Source: Myxococcales bacterium
GTDB taxonomy: Bacteria > Myxococcota_A > SURF-8
DNA: 36,306 nucleotides
Direction of reading: 5' to 3'
Assembly (NCBI GenBank): GCA_003598065.1
Contig: QZKR01000055.1
Coordinates: 1 to 36,306 of the forward strand
Within the stretch, counting starts at the first letter, position 1. Each line of letters opens with the position of its first letter. Below the pieces are notes generated by a model. It was given only the letters and a program-made list of their open reading frames with translations, was not told the origin of the DNA and did no database searches. Below are positions 27,474-35,344 of this stretch, piece after piece. The position numbers were made by a program, and so were the translations under genes.

Positions 27474-28805
27474 TCAGATGCCGTATTTCTTCCGCTTGCG
27501 CCAAAGTGTCGAGGGGTCGATGCCCAGACGGCTGGCCGTTTCCTCCTGAGAAAGATTCTGCGCCAGCACGCGCCGGATATGATGCTCTTCCAATTCGGCC
27601 AAAGAGAAATTCAAGGCATCGTCGTCGGCCGAGTGTTGGGATACGCGCAGGCGCTCGGGCAGGTGATCCATACGGATGGTCCGCCCCGGGCAAAGCAAAA
27701 CGGCCCGCTCGATGACGTGCATCAGTTCTCGCACATTGCCCGGCCAGCCGTAGCCGACCAGGAAACGCTCCACCTCGGCGCCCAGGGTGTCAATCGGCCG
27801 CTTGTGACGCTCGGCGAACTGGGCGGTGAAACGCTCCGCCAAAAGCGAAATATCCTCGGGCCGGTTCCGCAACGGCGGGATGGCCAGTTCCACCACGCTC
27901 AGGCGGAAGAACAGGTCGGGCCGGAATTGCTTCTCGGCGACCAGTTCGTTCAGGTCGCGGTTGGTGGCGACGACGATGCGGGCATCGACCATCCGAGGCG
28001 CAGGATCGCCCAGCCGCTCGAAGGCGCGCTCCTCCACCAAACGCAAAAGCTTCGCCTGCAAGGCGAGCGGAACCTCGCCGATCTCGTCCAGAAACAGTGT
28101 GCCGCCCCCGGCCAATTCCACCTTGCCCGGCTTGTCGGTCGCCGCGCCGGTGAACGCGCCTTTCTTGTGGCCGAACAGATCCGACTCCAATAAGGTCTCC
28201 TGAAAGGCGGCGCAATCCACGACCGTGAAGGAACCGTTCTTGCGGGCGCTCCAGGCGTGAACACGGCGAGCCAGGAGCCCCTTGCCCACGCCGCTTTCAC
28301 CCGTAATCAGCACCGTGGCGTCCGTCTCGGAGGCCGTGCGCGCCAACTCCAGCAAGTGACGCATCTTTGGATTTCGCGTGAGAATCTCCGTGTCCTGCGG
28401 CCCGCCAAGCTGGGTTTTCAGGGACGCCACCTCGCTCCTGAGGCCGCGCAGCCGCTCGATCTGGCTTAGCCGGTGGCGCACCTGTTCGGGCGAAAACGGT
28501 TTGGTCAGGTAATCGAAGCTGCCTTCCTTCATGGCCTCCACGGCGGATTCCACCGACCCGTGCGCCGTGATGATGACCACGTCCACATCCCGGCGCCGGT
28601 CGCGCAATGCTTTCGTGAAGGCGATACCATCCATGCCGGGCAGTTGCAGATCCACTAGCGCGATGTCCGTAGGTTCGCGCTCAAGCAACGCCAGCGCCCC
28701 TTCGGCCGAAGCGGCGGCCAGGGTATGATGGCCATCGCCTTTCAACATAATTTCCAAGCTGCGGCGGATACCCTCGTCGTCGTCCAGGATCAGAATCCGG
28801 CTCAC
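27474..28805 (-). CDS. NtrC-family sigma-54-dependent response regulator
   Basis: A 443-residue activator. Receiver domain: acidic DDD at 8-10, phosphoacceptor D52 (LVDLQLPGMDG), K102 (LTKPF). AAA+ domain: Walker A GESGVGKG (169-176), GAFTGA loop at 216-221 that contacts sigma-54, Walker B LFLDE (237-241), RFRPDLFFRLSV-type sensor region. A Fis-type HTH ends the protein (EETASRLGIDPSTLWRKRKKYG). All elements for sigma-54 activation are intact. It starts with GTG at 28805, overlapping the kinase stop (GTGA). Downstream lie two inverted repeats and a sigma-54 promoter driving the ktr operon, so it probably regulates potassium uptake. Confidence 0.93.
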   Translation of the reverse strand: MSRILILDDDEGIRRSLEIMLKGDGHHTLAAASAEGALALLEREPTDIALVDLQLPGMDGIAFTKALRDRRRDVDVVIITAHGSVESAVEAMKEGSFDYLTKPFSPEQVRHRLSQIERLRGLRSEVASLKTQLGGPQDTEILTRNPKMRHLLELARTASETDATVLITGESGVGKGLLARRVHAWSARKNGSFTVVDCAAFQETLLESDLFGHKKGAFTGAATDKPGKVELAGGGTLFLDEIGEVPLALQAKLLRLVEERAFERLGDPAPRMVDARIVVATNRDLNELVAEKQFRPDLFFRLSVVELAIPPLRNRPEDISLLAERFTAQFAERHKRPIDTLGAEVERFLVGYGWPGNVRELMHVIERAVLLCPGRTIRMDHLPERLRVSQHSADDDALNFSLAELEEHHIRRVLAQNLSQEETASRLGIDPSTLWRKRKKYGI

Positions 28806-30568
28806 ACCGCTCCTCCTCTCGTCGTTGGAATCACAATCTGCACCGTCGTGCCGCATCCGAGTTCGCTCTCAATCCCGAGGTAACCGCCATGCGCTTCGAC
28901 GATTTCCTTAGCGATGGACAGACCCAGGCCGTGGCTGCCCGGCTCGTGAACATCCCGCACCGGATCGGCGGGCTCGAAGATGCGGGCCAAACGCTCCGGC
29001 TCGATGCCCGCGCCTGTGTCGGCCACCTCGATGCGGATACGTTCCTTTTCGGCGGAAAGCCGCATGCGAACGCTTCCATCCTCGGAGGTATAGCGGAGGG
29101 CGTTGCCCACGGCATTCGTCACCACCCAAGAGAATTTGACCGGATCGACCTCGGCGAAGCGGTCCGCTTCGCCGAGTTCGTCGATGAAGCGAATCGACTG
29201 CTCCTCGGCTTGGCGGACGAGCGGTTTCAGGGCGTTGCGCAACAGTTTCACGAGGTCCGCCCGTTGCGGACGAAGCGTCCAGCCCGGCGTAACGCCCTTG
29301 GCCGCCTCGATCAATTCATTGACCAGCGAAGAGAGCGAGGCGCAGCCTTGCCTTGCCAACAACACCAATTCACGGGTTTCCTCCGGCTCGTCGCGCAGAC
29401 GTTCCTTAAGCAAGTTGACCGACATCGACAGCGAGGTGATGGGAGTTTTAAGCTGGTGCGACAGCATGGCGATGAAACGCCGCCGGGATTCCTCGAAGCG
29501 CCGCTCCTCCGTCACGTCCCAGAAGACCAGAAGCGCCGCCTCCGGACGCCCTTCTTCGCGGCCGGGCAGGAGGCGCGGCCGCACGATGCGCTGTTCGCCG
29601 GCCAGATCGATGGTGCGCTCGTTCATGTCCACGCCGCCGGCCAAACGCCTTTGCGACAGAGCTTCCAACGCCCTGGCGACGTCCTCTCCTGCAAGGTTTT
29701 CCGTCAACAACTGGCCCACCAGATCGGCTTGCGCCTTCAGTAGATGACTTGCGCGATCGTTGAGAAAAAGGATGCGACCGGATTCGTCGAGCAGGACCAA
29801 ACCCTCGCGAACTTCGCGCAAGACCAACCAGAAGCGCTCTTGCAACTCCCGGAAACGCCGGACCTGCTCATCCTCGTAGCGCGCCAGGCGCGCCAGCATT
29901 TCGCTCAGTTCAATTTCCAGCCGGGCGATTTCGTCGCCGATGATGGAGCGGTCGCCCCGCTCGTCTTCCGGATTGAGCGCCCGGTGCAGACGCTCCGAAA
30001 CGGCCGCCACCGGGCGGGAGATGCGCCGGGCGGCGATGAAGGCGAAAGCGAACAGGGCCAATAAAGCCGCCAGGGAGGTGACAACCGACACGGCGATCAT
30101 CAACCGGGCCGTTCGCCGCGTCTCACGTTCCACACGCAGCATGGCGGCTTCGTTCAATTCGATCAGCGCGTCGATGCGTTCGAAAAGCGCTTGAGCCCGC
30201 GCTCCCCGACCGGTGGATTCGGTCTGCAACCGCCCCCAGCGGGTGCGAATGTCCCCCAGCAAATCCGCCTCGCCGGTTTCGGTAATGTTGACTTCGCAGT
30301 TGCGCAAAGACTCCTCGAATCGCGAGGCGGCGCTCTGGGCATGGGGCTTGGCCGCCGCGTCGGAGTCGGGATTGGTCCAGGTCCATTCCATCAGACGCAA
30401 CGCCCGTTCCATCTTTCGGGCTTCTTGGATGCTGCGGTAGTTGTCCGACAGGATGCGATCGGCGGAGGACGATAGACGAGCCAGTGAAACATAAGCCACC
30501 ACTCCCACCCCGGCGAGCAGGAGCGCCGGAATGGCCATGTACAGCAGCAGCCGTCTCTCCAACGACAT
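28802..30568 (-). CDS. Membrane sensor histidine kinase (HAMP, PAS, HisKA)
   Basis: A 588-residue kinase. TM1 near residues 8-30 (LLLYMAIPALLLAGVGVVAY), a helical periplasmic domain of about 130 residues, TM2 around 160-185 (LMIAVSVVTSLAALLALFAF), then HAMP. A PAS-like domain follows (VREGLVLLDESGRILFLNDRA). HisKA contains SHQLKTP with H371; the HATPase domain has NALRYT, DTGAGIEPERL and SHGLGLSIAKEI. The ATG at 30568 has AAAGGAAG well placed; the frame extends beyond without a better start. It is coupled to the NtrC-type regulator (overlap GTGA). The signal is unknown; given the target operon, envelope stress, osmolarity or K+ are reasonable guesses. Confidence 0.92.
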   Translation of the reverse strand: MSLERRLLLYMAIPALLLAGVGVVAYVSLARLSSSADRILSDNYRSIQEARKMERALRLMEWTWTNPDSDAAAKPHAQSAASRFEESLRNCEVNITETGEADLLGDIRTRWGRLQTESTGRGARAQALFERIDALIELNEAAMLRVERETRRTARLMIAVSVVTSLAALLALFAFAFIAARRISRPVAAVSERLHRALNPEDERGDRSIIGDEIARLEIELSEMLARLARYEDEQVRRFRELQERFWLVLREVREGLVLLDESGRILFLNDRASHLLKAQADLVGQLLTENLAGEDVARALEALSQRRLAGGVDMNERTIDLAGEQRIVRPRLLPGREEGRPEAALLVFWDVTEERRFEESRRRFIAMLSHQLKTPITSLSMSVNLLKERLRDEPEETRELVLLARQGCASLSSLVNELIEAAKGVTPGWTLRPQRADLVKLLRNALKPLVRQAEEQSIRFIDELGEADRFAEVDPVKFSWVVTNAVGNALRYTSEDGSVRMRLSAEKERIRIEVADTGAGIEPERLARIFEPADPVRDVHEPGSHGLGLSIAKEIVEAHGGYLGIESELGCGTTVQIVIPTTRGGAV

Positions 30569-30678
30569 CGGCTTCCTTTCACTGGATCCTTCGCTCGGTT
30601 TCGAATCTACTGGATATTGAATGGCGAAACAAGAATCCGGCAAGGCCGCTGAATCCGAAGATTTACCCAGAAAACAAA

Positions 30679-30708
30679 AAAGCCGCTGTTTTTCACACCG
30701 GCGGCTTT
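30679..30708 (-). terminator. Rho-independent terminator of fbp
   Basis: Minus strand: AAAGCCGC, loop, GCGGCTTT then TTTTG. Perfect eight-pair stem with a T tract, about 70 bases after the fbp stop codon. Confidence 0.75.
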
Positions 30709-30774
30709 CTCAGCTTTACCAATGAGTAAGATTTAATCCTCGGAGTCGGCTTCCTCGCCGTTTCCATCAAGCCA

Positions 30775-31752
30775 TTAGCGCAGTTGCGCGCGCATTGTTT
30801 CCACCAGGGGCTTGCAGCCCACGTAGAGCGCCGTGCGCTGGTGCGGGTTCTGCGGGCGCAGGTCGAGTATATCCTCGCCCTTCTCGTTGATGGCCGCGCC
30901 GCCGGCCTCGCGCGCGATGAAGGCCGCCACGTTGGCCTCGTAGAGCAGCCGGAGCTTGCCCTGGGGGCGGTTCTTCTCGGGTTTAGGGTGGTTCACGATG
31001 GCCGGGTACATGAAGAGCCCGCCGTTGGTCAGGAGGCGGTGGAAATCGCCAGCCAGCGCGCCCATGTAACGGAAGGCGTATCTGGGTTCGTGTTCGTCGA
31101 TGAAGCGCTGGACCTTTTCCGAGAAGGTCTTGCGGTTGGAGGTGTTGAACGACAGCTCCCAGGTTTTGTCATCGTCGGGGAAGACGATGCGCTCGGGGCG
31201 CACGAAGGTCATGGTTTCGTCGGAGTGGAAGCGGAAGACGCCGGTGTCGGCCAGGGCCAGGGTGAACACGCCGGTGGGGATCAGGAAGATGCCGGCGGCG
31301 CGATATTCTTTTCCGGCCCGCAGGCGTCCGTCCTCGGGGCCGTCCAGGTTGCGCTTGCAGATGCCGAACATGAAGCCTACCGGCAGGTTGTGCTTGATGT
31401 TGCTGGAGCCGTCCAGCGGGTCGAAGTAGATGAAGTAGCGTCCGCCGTCCTCGTTCAGCGGGATGGGGTCGGGTTCTTCTTCCGAGATGGCGTGGATCAC
31501 CTGATTGGACTGCTTGAGATAGTTGATGACGATGGCGTTGGCGATGTCGTCCATCTTCATCACGTTTTCGCCCTGAACGTTCTTGATGCCGGCTTCGCCC
31601 ATCAGGTTTTTAAGCGCGCCGGTGTGGTAGTAATGCTCGATATACTTGGCGGCCGTCACGATGGCTTCGAGCAGGACGAGAAAGTTGTAGGAGCGTTTGT
31701 GGGATTCCTGGTGCAACAGCATGAAGTTCATGAAGGTCTGTTCCAGTTTCAT
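30775..31752 (-). CDS. fbp: Fructose-1,6-bisphosphatase class I
   Basis: Hydrolyses fructose 1,6-bisphosphate to fructose 6-phosphate, the irreversible step of gluconeogenesis. The 325-residue protein is of usual class I length (about 330). Motifs: MKMDDIANAIVI, the metal site EEEPDPI, and FDPLDGSSNIKHNLPVG; later YMGALAGDFHRLL and GGLFMYPAIV for the sugar site, and EAGGAAI near the end. ATG 31752 has GGGAGA nine bases upstream. It is single, with its own terminator. In the same frame, after the TAA, 13 further codons (WLDGNGEEADSED) run to a second stop; see findings. Confidence 0.95.
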   Translation of the reverse strand: MKLEQTFMNFMLLHQESHKRSYNFLVLLEAIVTAAKYIEHYYHTGALKNLMGEAGIKNVQGENVMKMDDIANAIVINYLKQSNQVIHAISEEEPDPIPLNEDGGRYFIYFDPLDGSSNIKHNLPVGFMFGICKRNLDGPEDGRLRAGKEYRAAGIFLIPTGVFTLALADTGVFRFHSDETMTFVRPERIVFPDDDKTWELSFNTSNRKTFSEKVQRFIDEHEPRYAFRYMGALAGDFHRLLTNGGLFMYPAIVNHPKPEKNRPQGKLRLLYEANVAAFIAREAGGAAINEKGEDILDLRPQNPHQRTALYVGCKPLVETMRAQLR

Positions 31753-32120
31753 GGTGCGTCTCCCTTTGGCGTCGGCGCCGCGTCTGTTGCTTCCTTTACC
31801 AAGTGTCGCCAGCGTAATTCATTCTGGCCCTGCAGGTCAACTTTACATACCGAACATACCGAATCGAAACCCAAATGAGCCGCCGGCGGCGATCAGCCCT
31901 AATTCCGCGATAGCCTCACGATTACCTGGGACGGAGGGAAATGAACGAATGCCGATTGACGAGGACATCGATGCCGAATAAATTATTATCGGGTAAAACA
32001 TTTACCCGCCCTGCGAGACTCGAAACCCGTTCAAAGTGAGACGGAGGTGAGACGGAAAGGGGTTTGTGGGACGGGCAAAGAAAAAGGGACTTCACAATTA
32101 CGCGAAATCCCTTTCTCTTT
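31753..32120. other. Intergenic region upstream of fbp with hairpin and repeats
   Basis: No gene. A perfect 8-pair palindrome CGGGTAAA-ACA-TTTACCCG lies at 31990-32008 (operator or terminator). CATACCGAA and GTGAGACGGA each occur twice in direct orientation. A hairpin with a T run on the minus strand at 32083-32114 is the likely terminator of the former tRNA-Pro. Confidence 0.5.
32083..32114 (-). terminator. Terminator behind the tRNA-Pro fragment
   Basis: Minus strand: AAAGGGA ... TCCCTTT with three further pairs inside and a T run after the stem. It stands just after the tRNA-Pro 3' fragment, as a native tRNA terminator would. Confidence 0.6.
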
Positions 32121-32146
32121 TGGTCGGGGCGACTGGATTTGAACCC
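32121..32146 (-). other. 3' fragment of tRNA-Pro, probable attachment site
   Basis: The minus strand reads GGGTTCAAATCCAGTCGCCC then CGACCA: T loop, 3' T-stem strand, seven-base acceptor strand, discriminator A, and CCA. The C1-G72-type end (CGCCCCG) is characteristic of tRNA-Pro. The 5' two-thirds are absent upstream (32147 onward). Such fragments are left at the far end of an element that integrated into a tRNA 3' end. Confidence 0.65.
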
Positions 32147-32385
32147 GTTCAGCCCCATTTAGAAAACTTCAACTGAAACGCGGCCTTGGCGGGTATCTTC
32201 TTGAATTCAAAGCGAAAGTTCATCCCGTATGGTTCCCTCTCGTTCCGGCTGGTATCGTCTGAAAGGGCAGGGTTACGGCACAGGGACGGCACAGCGCCCC
32301 TCGTCAACTACACATCTTCAGGGGGATGATCGCACCGATAACCCAAAAATCGCTTTACCGTTACCTGCCAGCCTCCGCCCGTGAT
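32147..32385. other. Intergenic region inside second element
   Basis: No clear gene. A minus-strand frame ending at about 32153 reads NFRFEFKKIPAKAAFQLKFSKWG and could be the tail of a lost gene next to the att site; support is weak. Confidence 0.25.
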
Positions 32386-33063
32386 TTATTTTTTAATAAT
32401 AACCCGATGGGGGTATCCAGAGTCATTTGTGACGGAAGGAATAGCCCACCAATACGTCGAGTCAGCGGGACAGATATTTACGATTTTATTAATTTTGATA
32501 TCCATTACGCGTGTAGCTCCATTCTGCGAACCGCCCTGCAATTCACCAAATGACAAATCCGCCCCATCCTTCTTTCGCACCAATGCCACAAACATTACTA
32601 CCGTCTTCGACTCTAGGTCAGAGTAACTCGGGTTATTCTCAAACAATTCCTTGGGCTTAATGTACGGAAACACAGTAAGCTTTATTTTCGCCACGGCAGT
32701 CTCTTGACCCTGATCGCTGACTTCCAACAAGGTAAGGTCTTTTAAATCAGCCAATGCTATCGTTATGGGGTCGCCTTGCTCGCCTTTACCAGAGAAGTAT
32801 CGTATTTTCTTCTTGCAACTTCCTCCTTTTGCGTAGCATAAATCCGCCCGGGCGAATTCCCCTTCCTTGTCGCGAAGTACCAAGCCACGAAAATAGCTGA
32901 TCGTATTCTTGCGCTGCGCCTCTATTTCTTCTAGTGTGGGCTTGTGATCATAGGGAGTAATTGGATTCCCGCTTCCTCCTCCCCCTCCGCCTCCTGCCAC
33001 GGAACTAAAGAGGAAGGATCCAGCCACCAAGATAACGCTAAAACCAAAAATGCGCCCTTTCAT
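32386..33063 (-). CDS. Secreted protein of unknown family, Gly-rich N-terminus
   Basis: A 225-residue protein. A signal peptide (MKGRIFGFSVILVAGSFLFSSVA) precedes a run of seven Gly, so it is exported. The mature part alternates charged and beta segments (ISYFRGLVLRDKEG, KIKLTVFPYIKPKELF) and has Cys at CYAKGGSCKKK. No family recognised. Its start overlaps the end of the upstream membrane protein by 26 bases, so they form an operon. Base composition is clearly less GC-rich than the chromosomal core, in line with an acquired region. Confidence 0.6.
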   Translation of the reverse strand: MKGRIFGFSVILVAGSFLFSSVAGGGGGGGSGNPITPYDHKPTLEEIEAQRKNTISYFRGLVLRDKEGEFARADLCYAKGGSCKKKIRYFSGKGEQGDPITIALADLKDLTLLEVSDQGQETAVAKIKLTVFPYIKPKELFENNPSYSDLESKTVVMFVALVRKKDGADLSFGELQGGSQNGATRVMDIKINKIVNICPADSTYWWAIPSVTNDSGYPHRVIIKK

Positions 33064-33799
33064 TTTCCATCCTCCTTATTTCATTTATCATTAATTCTTC
33101 AAGAGTTGCGTACTCCTTGTTCATAGCGAGTATTTCCTTGTCAAGCAGAACAGTCCCCGGTTCTCTCTCTAGGGCGGGGAAGCTAATATCGGATCCACAT
33201 TGTGAAGCAAACTTGTTACAGTAGCGCCGGATGGCAATATTGTCGAGCGTTGAAAAGAATGCCGTCTGAAGGCCGAAGTAGCGTTCTGCAACCTCAGTAG
33301 CTTTTGAACGGATAGCCTCGTCAAAGTGAGCAAGCGAAGCTGATACACGTGCATTTTGCGCAAAGCGGCGAGCATTGATTTCAAACATCTCCTTCCGGTA
33401 TTCAGATAGATCCTTTTCTTTGATGCTAAGCGGTGAAAGAAACGGTTTCACACGTTCGTACGCCTCAGAAGGAGAAACTGACGTACCAACAAGGTCACGA
33501 TGGCTCTCGCGCATTACCTGAATTCGAGCAGTGAGTGTCTCGAAACGGTCTAGCCGACGAGATTCAAAGATTTTACTGGTATACTGAAAAATAGGAACAA
33601 GTATCCCTGTTAGCAAAAAGCCAACAACCAATAATCCAATACCACTATTAAGCAATTGCCAACGGCTCGTCCCTTGCTTGGTCTTTTCAGCGAGGGTCGC
33701 CCGAATTGTCTGTTCAAGCTCCAGCCTCGCAACAATGGCGGCTTTCTCCGCTTCACTCATACCTGCTACAAGCGTAGACGAATTACGTGATTCGCCCAT
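33038..33799 (-). CDS. Single-pass membrane protein of unknown family
   Basis: A 253-residue protein. A short N-terminal helix (residues 14-40), one transmembrane segment around 50-72 (LLNSGIGLLVVGFLLTGILVP), then a long helical part rich in Arg, Glu and Ala (ESRRLDRFETLTARIQ, RFAQNARVSASLAHFDEAI) and a Cys pair near CNKFASQC. The helical part is probably coiled coil. First gene of a two-gene operon with the secreted protein; no family recognised. Codon use is more AT-rich than in the core. Confidence 0.6.
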   Translation of the reverse strand: MGESRNSSTLVAGMSEAEKAAIVARLELEQTIRATLAEKTKQGTSRWQLLNSGIGLLVVGFLLTGILVPIFQYTSKIFESRRLDRFETLTARIQVMRESHRDLVGTSVSPSEAYERVKPFLSPLSIKEKDLSEYRKEMFEINARRFAQNARVSASLAHFDEAIRSKATEVAERYFGLQTAFFSTLDNIAIRRYCNKFASQCGSDISFPALEREPGTVLLDKEILAMNKEYATLEELMINEIRRMENERAHFWF

Positions 33800-34220
33800 G
33801 CTATTTCTCCCCTATCGGGCAGTGTTAACCTCGGAAGGATAATTCCATCCTTCCGCAGACTTTTTCCGGGCTTTCCAATGCCATCGCATACAAGTCGGTA
33901 TTAATTTTCATTGAGTTCTTTGTTCGCTAAGGAGGAATCTACCTAAACCAGCAGTTACATGCAAGTCCATTTTATAACGCAGCCAACACTCCGAGATTAT
34001 TAGATATTTTTCGATGGAGACGAAACGTCCGGAGGATGGTCTAAGTGGAATTTTTCCACGCCAGAATTCGTCTGCCAATTGGTGGTTGAAAAGTGCAGTG
34101 GGTGTGCCTTCCCCTCTGAATCGGATAACCTGAATGTTAGAGCCACAGTCATTCGATCTGAAACGGGGGACACTCAATTGCTATGATGCATGTTCCCATT
34201 ACTAATCAGTGCAATAAATA
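33800..34220. other. Intergenic region with doubtful small ORF
   Basis: A minus-strand frame 33908-34177 (89 codons, TTG start, no Shine-Dalgarno) reads ADEFWRGKIPLRPSSGRFVS and YLIISECWLRYKMDL. It is protein-like in the middle but unsupported. No other signal. Confidence 0.3.
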
Positions 34221-35305
34221 CTTTACAAATGCCTGGGGATATGTTATGCGGGAGGCATGAAAGCGAACTTCCAGGACGGCAGGCGATTGAGTCCGGCGGC
34301 GCAAGAGGCGTTGCGGGTGCGCGCGGTGGCGGCGGTGCAGGGGGGAATGAGCAAGAGCGAGGCGTCGCGCGTGTTCGGCGTCTCGCGGCGCGCGTTATAC
34401 AACTGGCTGGAACGGGTGGACGCCGAAGGGAAACGGGCGCTGAAAGGCGACCGTCGAGGCCGTCCCAAGGGGAGCGGGGCCAAACTGAAGCCCTGGCAGG
34501 CCGCCCAGACGGCGCGGTTGGTGCAGGATCACTGCCCCGAGCAATTGAAACTTCCCTTCGTGCTTTGGACGCGCGAGGCGGTGGGGCTTTTGATCGAGCG
34601 CAAGTGGGGGGTGAAGCTGTCGCTGACGCAGGTGGGACGGTATCTGAAGCGCTGGGGCTTCACGCCGCAGAAGCCGGTGCGGCGGGCCTATGAACGGGAC
34701 GAAACAGCGGTGAAGCGGTGGATGCAAGAGGAATACCCGGCGATCGCCAAGCGGGCCAAGGCCGAAGGCGCGGAGATTCACTGGGGCGACGAGATGGGGT
34801 TGCGCTCGGATCACCAGGCGGGAACGAGTTACGGGCGCAAGGGGAAGACGCCGGTGATTCCCGGCACGGGAAAACGCTTCCGCTGCAACATGATTTCAAC
34901 GATCACCAACCGGGGAACGTTGCGTTTCATGGTGTTCGAGGGGAGCTTCGTCTCGGCGGTGTTTATCGAGTTTCTCAAGCGGCTGCTGAAGCAGAGCGGC
35001 CGGAGGATTTTTCTGATCGTGGACGGGCATTCGGCGCACGTCTCACGCGAAACGAAGCGCTGGCTGGCGGCGCATGGGGAACGGATCGAGGTGTTCTACC
35101 TGCCGGGCTACAGCCCGGAGTTGAATCCGGATGAACTGCTGAACCAGGACGTGAAAGCGAACGCCTTGGGACGCCGGCGGCCCCGGGACAAGGCGGATCT
35201 GATGGCGAACGTGCGTGGCTATTTACGCAGCACCCAGAAGATGCCGCAAATCGTGAGGAACTTCTTTCTTGAACCCCATGTGTGTTACGCCGCCTGACTG
35301 TAAAC
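34221..35305 (+). mobile_element. IS630-family insertion sequence (1,085 bp)
   Basis: The element carries one transposase gene. Its ends read CTTTACA (34221) and, inverted, GTTTACA (35305), flanked by TA at 34219-34220 and 35306-35307. TA duplication and a length of about 1.1 kb are typical of IS630. Confidence 0.7.
34257..35297 (+). CDS. IS630-family transposase
   Basis: A 346-residue DDE transposase. An N-terminal HTH (GMSKSEASRVFGVSRRALYNWL, about 29-50) binds the ends; a second winged helix around 105-135 (VGLLIERKWGVKLSLTQVGRYLKRWG) follows. Catalytic core: the first Asp in HWGDEMGL, the second in FLIVDGHSAH, and the third acidic residue in YSPELNPDELLNQDVK (IS630 type DDE/DDD). All are intact and the reading frame is complete, so the copy may be active. 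The ATG at 34257 follows GGGAGG very closely; an earlier start is not evident. Confidence 0.92.
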   Translation: MKANFQDGRRLSPAAQEALRVRAVAAVQGGMSKSEASRVFGVSRRALYNWLERVDAEGKRALKGDRRGRPKGSGAKLKPWQAAQTARLVQDHCPEQLKLPFVLWTREAVGLLIERKWGVKLSLTQVGRYLKRWGFTPQKPVRRAYERDETAVKRWMQEEYPAIAKRAKAEGAEIHWGDEMGLRSDHQAGTSYGRKGKTPVIPGTGKRFRCNMISTITNRGTLRFMVFEGSFVSAVFIEFLKRLLKQSGRRIFLIVDGHSAHVSRETKRWLAAHGERIEVFYLPGYSPELNPDELLNQDVKANALGRRRPRDKADLMANVRGYLRSTQKMPQIVRNFFLEPHVCYAA

Positions 35306-35344
35306 TATCATGGGGCCGGAGTAATAATAGCCCGATTTCAACTT

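Noticed and set aside
30784..31878. Long plus-strand frame opposite fbp
   Set aside because: It is the antisense of a clearly recognised fructose-1,6-bisphosphatase gene.
31922..32158. Minus-strand open frame across the tRNA-Pro fragment and terminator
   Set aside because: It is an accidental reading through tRNA and hairpin sequence, without ribosome binding site.
32121..32200. A complete tRNA gene on the minus strand
   Set aside because: Only the T loop, 3' T-stem strand, acceptor 3' strand and CCA are present; the even T-stem pairing is already lost and no anticodon arm follows.
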